From Rhodeus uyekii (taxonomy: Eukaryota > Chordata > Actinopteri > Cypriniformes > Acheilognathidae): a stretch of 64,000 nucleotides of DNA. Of this stretch, positions 49,001 to 60,800 are shown in pieces (within the stretch, counting starts at the first letter, position 1; the number at the start of each line of letters is the position of its first letter). The notes under the pieces were generated by a model. That model was not told the DNA's origin and searched no databases. It saw only the letters and a program-made list of their open reading frames with translations. The DNA is taken from positions 1 to 64,000 of the forward strand of contig JAWRVZ010000588.1 in assembly GCA_037043235.1 (NCBI GenBank). The letters are read 5' to 3'. Both the position numbers and the translations under genes were made by a program.

Positions 49001-52000
49001 CAGCGCCTGGACATGAAGCTTACAGCACAATCTCTGAGCAATCCAAACATCTTACTCGCTCCCTGTGACGGCAGTTCACTAATTCTTTGTGACATTAGTG
49101 CATCATGACACTTCATTGTCTTTGAGATGAGTTCCTCCACAATTCCTGTTCTTTCCAACTCATATCCCAAAGTGAAAAAACTATTTGAAAGAGACCGTTC
49201 CAGTGGAGCTTCAGGAACAGCATAACGGGTTTTCCTCTGTGCATTCAAGTGCCTTGATTCTGGCCATGCTTGAGAGAGCATAGCATAAACAATTTCTACC
49301 CTCCAATAGGGAAAACAGACAACCTGAATTACAGACATGGAGAGAAGGGGGGAAAAAAGAAGAAGGGACATGAAAGGAAGTGAAATAGGGCAGAAAACGG
49401 CAGCAGGGCCTTGGTGATGCTTGGTTTACCCAAACACGCTAAACTGACAGGCAGTCTCCACAGACAAATGAGAACAGTGTGTGTGTGTGAGTGCGCACGA
49501 ACGTGCCCCTGTGTGTTTTTTGAGTGGGTTTAGAAATAAAGGCTTCACTCTTACAACTTCAAAGTACGAACATAAAAATGATCTAAAGGAAAGTAAACAA
49601 AGAAGAAAAGGAAAACATTCCCTCAACTCCTCTAGATGTAAAAACACAAACTAAATTCCTGAATAAACAAGCTTCCAGCAAGATGCGGACATTTTCAACA
49701 GGGTTGGGCAGCACTGAAGGAGAGGTTACAAAGAATGCCAAACAAAAATAGCTGAACCTATCTTCATACACAAAGCTTCAGGAACAATAGCAAACCGTTT
49801 GCTGGTTGTGAGAACCTTGCGTAGCCAATTTTGTCATTACTTTTCTCTGCCTACCTGGTTTTCAAGGTCAGCCTTTTTGTTCTTATTGGCTTCCAGGGTC
49901 TCTTGTAGTATGGCCAGTTTGTCCTGGACCTCCTTCAAAGCAGCCTGCTTCTTCTGGAGGCCCTCCATGGCCACTTTAAGCTTTTCTTCTGCATGTTTCA
50001 ACTTCTCTTTCTTTGGTGCCACAACCTTTGCTACTCTGTGAAAGGGAAAAGAAAACAGTTTCATCATAAAATGGCTCTTAATAAAAACATAAAAAAATCT
50101 TTGCATTTTCTAAAATAAAATTTTCTTGGAGACCAGTAAAAAAAAAAAAACATTTTTCTTGTGATTAATAATAATAAAAGTATTGCACTGCTTGAAAGTG
50201 ACTTTTGTAGGAGCTGTGCTTTATTCATCACTACACTATTGATAATAAATGTACCTTCATTGCCTACAAAATTTAGCCAAAATTCAGCTAATGTGACCGC
50301 ACTTTTAGTTCAGCTATAACTTACTTATCATAGGAGTCCATGGCACAAACCCATTTACAGAGGCCTTCTGCAGCAGCGGAGGCCGTGCGGATCTTCTCCG
50401 GAACAAAGTCAGGGTTGGTGATGTATTTGTTGCGGACGACGCTCATATAGTTGACAGGAATGTTGTCTTTATTGTACTCGTGAAGGCTCTGGAGAAACTT
50501 CATATCTCCTAGCAACTTCTTTGCTGGGCCCCAGAAGTCCTCTACCTTCTTACCGCTGCCTGATGGGTCTGGGATCCGGTCTGGTTTTATGCCTTTCAGG
50601 ATGCAGATGGCTTCCATCACTAGCTTGACACCAGCTGGAGGATTCTTCATGGCTTTAACCAGACTTATATCCTAAAGAAGGTGGCACTGATTGATTAATT
50701 GAATATTGGTGCTATGCAAGTTTAAAAAGTACATATTAAAAGAATTAGAATTAGAATTTTGCCTTTATCTAGTATTCTGTAAAATATCTAGTTTTGTGTT
50801 CCATACAGGTTTGGAAAAGTATGAGGGTGAGTAAATGACGATACGATTTTTATTTTTGTGTGACTATCCCTTTAACTTATACTAGAACGTGTTTCGTTGG
50901 CTAATGTCAAAATATGAGAGATCTTTGTTGCTATAAACAATTTGTATGCAACAAAGTAAGAATAATTATTCAATTATAGTTTCCTCCAACCTGCTGGGTA
51001 AGTGTGTCCAAAGCAGCCAATGCAGATTCCAGAATGGGCACAGCAACTGCCAGATCAGCATCACATTCATCTTTAATAGCTTTGGCAGCCATTGCCTGCT
51101 CATTAGCCTCTGCTTCATCCACACGGACCACCTTCTCTGTCTTTGATACCTCCACAGACTCTCGCTGGATGACCTCCATCATCTCTTCCACCTCTTTACT
51201 GGCCACACGCAGCTGAGGCTGAAGGGCCTCCAGCTCTACCTGCATTGTGGACACCTGAATGGCAGCCGATTCCAGCTTCTGGAGACCAACCTCATAACGA
51301 CTCTTCAGCTTCATGACCTCACTGAAACAACAGAGACCATCAATCTCATCAACACAGCCATAAATAATGCTGATCATATAAAGAATTATTCAAACCTAAC
51401 GGATTCTAATGTAAAGCCTCTCAGACCAGAATGACTTACGATCTTTTGCGCTGGAGTAAGTGCTTAAACATAGATATGAGCTCCAAATATGAAGTTGGTG
51501 TGACATAGTTGTAGCGTTGTAGCTCCGAAAGGAAACATGCAGAGAGATTGATGGTGGATGTGTGGAAGCTCTTGCACATGGTGATACAGCCTTCACGAGC
51601 AGTGTCCGTCATTTCAATGTCTTCCAGGAAACGAGATGCCACAGCTTGCAGCGCATCTTCTGGCCAGCTCTTTTGGAACATAATGTTTCATTACACTTTT
51701 CATTTGTGACTGTAATAATGCACAATTAATATTAAAAACTAAATAATTCTTCATTTAGTTCATTTGTTTTACATTTATAACTATATAGACATCAACACTG
51801 AACTGAATTGAGGTGAATAATGACACTATTATCTTGCTACAGCTGTTATCTCATATGGTGGTTTGCATCATTGATTCTGTTACTCATGTAAACATATTAT
51901 GTACTTACTGTATTAAATAAAGTAATTGGATAATAACTATTTACTAACCCTAAAACTACTCCTAAATTTAACCTTAACTTATTTAGGTACCTTAGTAACT

Positions 52001-54803
52001 AAACACCCAGTACTGGTTTAGGTAAGTGCAAGTATTTTAAAATAAATCAATAGTAGAAAGTGCTTTAAAAATAAAGGTGAATTTAGATATTTAAAAAATA
52101 TATAATAAAAAAAATGTAGATGACTAAGACTTTAAACATTTAAATACAAATTCAAAACATTAATAAAAACTAAAATAGTAAATCAATTACACAATTACAC
52201 AAATCAACTCCCACTATAATAGCCTTTACATTCACACTAACCTGAAACCAGTCAATTGTGCAGCAGTTAATTAAAGCAGGGAAACGTCTCAGGCGGCTTC
52301 TGAAGGTGTCACCAATAGGACTCATGGCCAGTACCACATGCAGCTGGCTACGACAGCGCTCCAAAAACATGTTAAAAAGAGCCAGTGGGCTGCCGTCCGT
52401 CTGCTTATCACGTTCACGCTGACGGTCCAAGACACGCATGCGCTCACAAATCTCCTGCTTCTCATCTACAGCAAAAAGATTGGGAACTTCACCAGTGTTT
52501 AACAAGTTACTAACGTCCTCCAAAAATGACTCCATCTTAATCTGGGTGTCGGTGAAAAGGAAGACTCCGTGAGTTTCCCCAGATGTTGATTTTTGCATGA
52601 TGAGTTTGAGGTCATCACGCCACTCTATAACACCGTAACTCTTTGAGATCTCCACCTGAAAGAGCTCGGCTTCAGCCATGTGGGCAGCCAAGCGTGTCAG
52701 TGACTGACGGCCACTCCCTCCAACTCCCACTAAAAGAGCATGACCACGGGGCTGTTTTAGAATGCGGGAGATGCGACAAACGTGTTCGATGGCGAACCGG
52801 AAAAGTACAAGATTCATGGGAGCCTTGCTGATATTGTTGTACTCTTCAAGATGTGTCTCCACCACCTGACGGAGCTTCTCGGGGTTACCCACCTCACGAT
52901 AGTTGCGGTCCTCACCCTTGGGGTCATGAAAATCACAGAACATGAGGCTCCGCAGGTCATCTTCGGTTACAAGGCCATCTGCATCACTGTCCAAATGTTT
53001 GAAGAGCTGATGGAAGTCTGCTTTCAGGTGAGACTTAGAAACTTCCTGCAGGAAGCCCACCATCCATGCACAATCAGATGTGTGCACTAAGCGGTCGTAA
53101 TACACTCTCAGGACCTGCATGAGAGGATATTTCAACATCAGTTTAGCTTTGTTACTATGATATGGCCTATAAAATTGTGTTTCCAGTTACCTCATGCACC
53201 CATAAGCGTTTGATGGCTTCAGGGTCATCTGCAGTCTCCGGCCGTGATAAGCAGATCCCCTGGATGACACGGGAAAAATCTCGAAGATTGAAGAGGTAGT
53301 GGGACTTGGCTGGGGTTGGTAGGAGGTTTTTAGTGGCCTCCTGGTACACAGACATGGTGGCACTGATGATCTGAGAGGTGATGCTGGCGAACGGTTTTGG
53401 AAATGGAAATCTGAAAGCAAGTAAAAACAGAAAATATATTAAAAATGTTTTATATAATTATAATTACTTATTACTCGCATTGATATGAAGCACAAATACC
53501 TTATGGTTAAGTGCCAGTCCAGAATTCTTGAGAAAATAGTGAACATGGTTTTGTCATCAAATTCATTAATGGTCACTGTGTTGAAGTGGCGTAAAAAGCG
53601 AGGAGTCACAGGGTTCCTACCTCCACCTACACAAGACAATGGACATGTCAAACATTTATAGCAGACCAGTACACACCGTTCAAAATATTATACAGCTACA
53701 AACGCAACGTCTCATGCAAGTAACATTGGCCTCCTAAAGCTTGATAGATTTGTTTTACTGTGACCAGTCTAACTTTGATCCGTTTTTTATTTTTTTTATT
53801 AGAACTGCATTTACCTTAAAACAACTGTATTAGCATATATAAGTGGTATGAACTAACCAGGCGGACCCATGGCACACATGATTTGGATGTCCACTAAGCT
53901 GATCATGGAGCAGTCCTTCATGTCATACCAGTTCCAATGGTCGAGCCACTGCCGCAAGAGCTCCACTGGAGGCTGGGCTCCATAGGTCTCTCTTGCTGGC
54001 ATGTTCACATCATCCACAAACACCACCTAATCAAAGTCATCAAAAGACAAATTAACAGTCAAAATAACTAAAAAATGACACAACTTAAAAGTGTTTTTTT
54101 AATACTCATGTTAATATAATTTTTAACATTGGAAGATAATGTGCCATTTTACCATTTTAAAATGGTAGTACAGGTGAACTTGTGAATCAGGAACACATTT
54201 TCCGCATTTAATGTAGAGGCAATTAAGAACTAATTTTCAAGTTACAGTCAGAATTTGATGCACAAATTAGTCATAAATGGATTTTAAAATGCTAAGAATT
54301 TGTTAGAAAAAAATTTATTGCGATATATAACCTCTCCAGTAACAAAATAGGTAATAAAAAGATACTTAAATTATACCATTTTCTTTCCCAGGGGAGGGCC
54401 AAACACTCCTTTCCTTCTCTTATCAAGTTTAGACATAATAATGTTTTGAGTCTGTGCTGCTGTCGTTTGGGCTGAGAAGTTGATCAACAGAGGACTGTAC
54501 ACATCCTTCTCCAGACGATTCAGCAAAAAGTCCTGTAGGGAATTTGGAGACACTTAATTAGCTCTAGTTTGCACAGATGTTGCATCAAAATTCAGTTTTC
54601 ATAAACACTTCCAACCTGTGTTAGGAGTGATAAGAAAACAGTCTCTCTACTCTAAACCTGTCACTACCATTATTGATGATGCTGTAAGTCAATGAATCTA
54701 AGAAAAAGTTAAGATAGAATAGTTTATATAAAAGTAAAAAAAAAAAAAGATATATATATATTTTTTATATTATTTAATATTTTTATATTTTATAAATAAC
54801 ATT

Positions 54804-54872
<69 letters not shown>

Positions 54873-57800
54873 TATGTTATTTATAAAATATAAAAATATT
54901 AAATAATATATAAAAAAAAAAATATATATATATATAAATAAATAACCTAGCAGTATGCAGAGGGAGGAGTTTGTTACCATCCGAGGCTGTGTGTTAAACA
55001 CGGAGACACAGAAGACGGCGATAAACGTTATTCATAAACTATAAACCAAAAGGCACGCGGGGGTGCAAACCACGGAGATCCGGGAGAACATATTCACACA
55101 CTCAAACTATCCATTAACATACAACGACTGACAAAGACATGATGCACATGAGAGTTTAAATACAATAGGAAAATACAAACAGGTGGCGAAACTAAATGGG
55201 TAATCAAACTAAATAAGACAGCTACGGTAACACAAGAGGGACAAACAGGAAGATCATAACCAAACTGTGGCAGAGTTACAGTAACTCAACATAAAGTGCA
55301 GTGTGTTACTAAGTAACTCATCGCCATCAGAGTCCTTAAAGTGCATTGTGTCACATCCATGTTAAGGAGTAACGATGGTCTGAGGAAGGAAGCTCCTACT
55401 GAGCCTCTCTGTTTTAGCCATGAGACTGTGGAAGCATCTGCCTGATTACAGCAGGCTGAATAGTGAAATTCCATGGTGGAAAGTTCATTGAATTTCGATC
55501 CAAAACTCACCATCAGGTTGTTAAGGAGGGGTGGCCTGCAGTCGAACGAGATTCAGAAAATGAGCAAAACGAAAGTCAGAGGGTATAAGTCCTTGATGAT
55601 CTTGAGAGCCCTGGCTCTGCATCGCCCAGTGTGGATGTCGTGCAGAGAAGGGAGAGAGAGCTTTACGGTCCTGGGCTGAGCAGTTCAGCGTACTATGTTG
55701 CATACACTCGTGCTACAATTGGATGCAATTGAGATCCTTTCTATAGCCCCAGCATAGAACATTTTTAGGACTGCAGGAGAGACTACAGCCGTTGAACTCC
55801 CTCTATACACACGAATCCTTGTAGGGCTCCTATACTCAAGGGGATGACATTGGAAATGGTCTGGCCCACTCTCACTATCTGTGGTCTGCATGAAAAAGTC
55901 CAGAACCCAGTCACAGAGAGAGGTATTCAGACCAAGGTCCCTGAGTTTGGAGACTAATATGCAGGGAACTAGTGTTGAAGGTTGAGCTATAGTGTATAAA
56001 CAGTAGTCTCACATAAATGGCATGCAGGATATGGGAGACAATGTCCTCAGTAGACCTTTTGGGGTGAAAGGCAAACTGGAGTGGGTTAATACTATTAGGG
56101 TTGGAGGAGCACATGATCTTCTTGATAAGCCTCTCAAACACCTTTATAATTTCTAATGTAAGTTCCACTGGTCGATAGTCATTCAGGCAAGAGGGCTTAT
56201 TGTTTTTGGCACAGGAACAATGACAGATTTTATAAAACTGTATAGTTTTATATAACCTTCACATCTGACAATTATTCTTTTGCCTCATATAATTATTAAA
56301 TACAAGCTAAAAACTGATGGAATATGGATCTCTTTAAATCCCAATAAAATGTAATACTTAACCTAAAAGGATGAAAATCAACAACATGCAGAACCAACAT
56401 AAAAGCTCCTATTATAGATCAGCCATGTGTCAACTAATTAATGTAAATATATGCACATTTCAGAGAGCTCTCATTTATTATATTTTGAAAAGAATGCGAG
56501 TTGCTCCACTTATGCGTGACACATACAATCTTTTTCATTCCTTAAAACTCTGAGAAAGAGCCATGTGGCAGAGTGTTACATTTATGAATTAATTTGCATG
56601 TGCTAAATGAAGTGATGAAGTCATTGGCACCTGCAGGCATTTCACACTCACAACATGGAGACTTTTAGAGTCCTTCAAATATTTTCCAAAGATTCATGAG
56701 AGGGAAATTGTGAACAAATAAAACGGAAAAGAGGAGTCATAGGGACCTATGAAGTGAGCGGGTATAAAGTATCCATGAATCCTATTAAATCAATCTCACT
56801 GAAATAGCTGGTGATTCAAATTATATATTTTACAAGATTTTTGAACAAACATTACTCAGTCTGTTCAATCTTTAGATCAGTGTTTCCCAACCCTGTTCCT
56901 GGAGGCACACCAACAGTGCATATTTTGGACGTCTCCCTTATCCGACCCATCTGTTTCTGGTTTTGTAGTCTCTACTATTGAGCTGATGAGTTGAATCAGG
57001 TGTGTTTGATTAGGAAGAGCTGAAAAGTGTGTAGTGTTGGTGTGCCTTCAAGAACAGGGTTGGGAAACATTGCTTTATAAAACACAAGCACAAACTGATG
57101 TCTAAACTGATGCCACAGGTCTATTTAAAACAAAAGTATAATGATGCGGGTCACAGATGAGGCTGTTTGGTTGATGGATCTCCAGTCAAGTGATTTTCTA
57201 ACTACACCACCGACCAAAATATGAGTGTCGAAAGTATTTGTCTCTTGTGAAAAGGGGGCGGGGATGCATTCATTGTGGGCCACAGTTGGTCTTGAACCAT
57301 TGACTCATTTATCACAAACTGATGACACGTCATCCCTCATTGCGCAGACATACAAGAGCACATAAGAGGTTTCATGCTCAGCTGTGGGTAGAGACAGTTG
57401 CACGATACATCGTTGTACGTTCTTTTTCTTTTTTTTGATTGAGCAGAGGCATCAGTGTAAGTACTGGCTCACTTGGTGTCATAAGTGAGATTGTACGAGA
57501 CCAAAATACATCTTTATGTAAGTATACGATATGTTAGTAAAGTGGTAGAGTTCTCAGTCAGTGGGCAGAGGACAAGAGTTCAAATCCTGACTAAATATAT
57601 CATACTTTTTAAGTAAACTTATTTTATGTTCCCAAAAAGTCTTGAGCAGCATGTCTCAAGTTTCAAGTGGTATGACTGCGGAAAGATGATGACAGAATAT
57701 TTAGTTTAAAGCAAATTATCTGTTTCAAGGTGAGAATTAAACAAATGAGTTTTAGTTTTAGATAAAACTCTCCCCCCACCCCCTTATGAATACAAATTGA

Positions 57801-60800
57801 TTTCATTAAATTGCAGTAAACTCTCCTTGTTAAATGGCACAACCAGCAGAATCAATTATGCAGGAAACATAAAATATGTTACAAAATATAAATATTCTTA
57901 ATTAGGAGTGTACAATTAATGTCAATTTAGTACAATTAATTATATAAAACGATGTTTTAAAATATTAATATACAATGTTAAAATAGAAATGAAGTAGTCA
58001 GTCAAGTTAACATTTAGTAAATGGATTTCCACTCTAACCGAAAATTATTTAACAAACAATATATACTGTATATATAATACATTTATCATATTATATATCG
58101 TAACCATTTAAAAGATAAAAATCATGTTGTGTCATAGCTTTTGTAGCAAGGCCGCCGTCATGCAATACTACAACATATGATGTCACAGAGTTGGTTGGCT
58201 ATGACAATTATTATAGTTATTATCATTATATAATAAAGATTATTATAGTTTCGATTCTGGTCTTTAAATTTTCTGCTTATTTGTTGTAATCGACGCTAGT
58301 AATAGATAAAGTCACACTATTTGTCACCAATAGACAGCTATTTGAAAGGCAATTCCAGGTGGATAAAAATGTGAAAAATTATTCACGACTCCTAGCAGTG
58401 AAGGAAAAGTTTATTTAAAAACGTTATAGTACAGACTGCAAAAGAATCAAAAAAGATGATGGCAAGGAATATGATGGAATTGGGGAAAACATTTAGATAT
58501 TATCTATCATATGGAGTCCTGATTGGCAAACGTGGAGTCACGGTAAGAAATATTTATCTAGCAGTTTGCATTAGCATTTAAGTGCATATTGTGGAATGAA
58601 AAACCGGTTTATAATGATTGTGGTTCATTTTGACAACATATTGTATATCCAAGTATAACTATGAAAATCTTGAAGCATTGGGACTTATGTCTGAATGCGT
58701 TTAGGGAAGCAAAGCAGTAATGTTCTCTGTTTCAGGGGCAGTTTATGAAAATATAGTCTTTTGTCCTCTGCAAAACATTTTTTTTTACATCCAGTAGCAA
58801 TGCAATAGTGACCGCACTTTTGACTTCTGATGCCCTTTTGCTTTCCAGTTTCTTTAACTGTCTTTATCTTTGATGATCTGTCCAATATTGTCTGGATCTT
58901 TACTGTTGAATCTGTCTCATTTTTCCATTTATGAACTTGACAGATGCTTTTATCCAAAGCGACTTACATTTTATTCAAGATACACATTGACATTCTAAAC
59001 ATTTCTTGCTTTCCTTCTTGCTTTTTGGAATCAAACCCATGACCTTGGTTTTGCCAACGCCACACTATATTTTTTGAGCAACAGGATATCCACTCAGACA
59101 AGACAACCAACCCAGCTTGAGTCATCAAGCTATAACAAACCATCTGTTTTTCTTTTAAATAGTTACATTTATTTTTGTTTATAATAAACTTTTTTAATAG
59201 GGTGGAAATCCATAAACTAAATAATGTTCATATTAATTTCCACATTAATTGATTGTCAATCCAATTCTATGTAGTGGAAGACTACTCAGTGTGGTAAAAC
59301 TGCACTGAAACACTCACTAAAATGTAGACGCTCTTGCCAGTTCCCGTGGGGCCAACAAAGACAGTGGGCTTCTGATGAGTGATGAGCAGCTTCATGAGGG
59401 CAGTGTAGCGTACAGTGTTCTCCGTAGGCACAATTATTTCATTGAACTGCATATCTTTGGGGATGGGGGGCAAATCCTTCAGCTCCTCAGTCCACAACTC
59501 CCATCTGCCTGGACCCTGTTCGAGTAAACCATTTATATAAAAAAAACTATTTAAATAAATATTTTTGATAGCTTTTTTTTTTTTGGAGTTTTGTCCTTCA
59601 AAGCTGTGTGTATTAATACCGCAGTGTGTCCAATTTCCCAAAATAATTCCATGATGCACTCTTTGTAAAAGCTTTATATACACCACAAAAGAATTATGGG
59701 CTCTCATGTTCCTGTCTGTTCAGAAAAAGGCTTTTATCGACATCAGAAAAATGTAAGCAATGGATAATCCATTTCTTCTCTAATAAATGACATTTTCAGC
59801 ATTTAATGAGGCATGAAATTGGCAAATTAGTCCAGGTTATGCCTGAAGTTTTCTTACACAGAGATAAAGCTTGTGATTTCTAAGAATTAATAAGACCGAT
59901 TAACTCATTCAGGATGAGGAGAATGTACTTCCTGAGCAAAGATTGGATTTGCTTATTAGTATTTCAAGATGAAAAACAGAAATAATCAAATTCACATGCC
60001 TCAAGCTCCAGAAATTAAGTGGTTGGTTTTACACTTTGTGTGTATTCTAAATATAGATCAAGCCAAGATAGCATTTTTAATACCAAATTAAGCTGGATAT
60101 TAGAATTGCACAATTGCTTTCGAGAAAGTCAGATTGAGAAACAATCTGACAATCTCTGAGAACAAATGAGAAGCTGCAGGAAAGTGGAGATAATATAGAT
60201 AACATAAAAGATAATCAAATTTTGTCCTCACTAAATACTTTTTTAGACAGTCCTTTAATGTTTAAAAATATCAGCATTAACTATTAAAATAGATTTAGAT
60301 GGAGAAGAGCATTTTACATCACAGAAAATCTTTCAAAAAGCATTTCATGTCAGATACCTAATTACTCCCCAAAACATTAAAACTTTCTAAAAGAGCCCAA
60401 TCTGTTTCTTTCTACTTATCCACTTAATTGTGTTGAAGAAACTGCCTGACCTCTTTGAGGAAGCGGTATTCATAGAGCGTGCCCTCAGTGGGTAAAGGTA
60501 CTGTGAGCTGCTTGGCAGGAGGCTCCACATGCTCCAGGATTCCATGTTGTGTGCGGGTCTCTTCACTCAGGCCACCTGCCAGCATCTCCTTCACCAAACC
60601 ATCAAACTTTACCCGTCCAGTCTCAGTACAGCTGGCCCCGATTGACCACATGAGGCAGAAAACAAAGATGCCCTATACAGGAAGAGAGAAAAACAATGTT
60701 TTAATGCAGTAAGCTAGTCAAAGCTAGTGGTAGTCAATTTTGAACAAATAGCTCAGTAACATCTTACTGTTGACCTCTGATAAGTAAGTTTTAGGTATCA

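Larger units (their letters stand above)
54533..59317 (-). other. Largest dnah7 intron in the window (4.8 kb), repeat-filled
   Basis: It contains an AT-rich inverted repeat (54750-54935), an LTR-like remnant (about 54945-55265), a LINE fossil (55260-56240) and a hAT-like miniature (56878-57072). It also holds a tRNA-like SINE head (57530-57605), a THAP-like ORF (58685-58957) and a SINE copy (58930-59095). No dnah7 exon is missing, because the flanking exons join in frame and in family order. Confidence 0.7.

Noticed and set aside
57530..57605. Functional tRNA gene
   Set aside because: A- and B-box-like wording is present, but the stems do not pair well; a SINE head is more likely.
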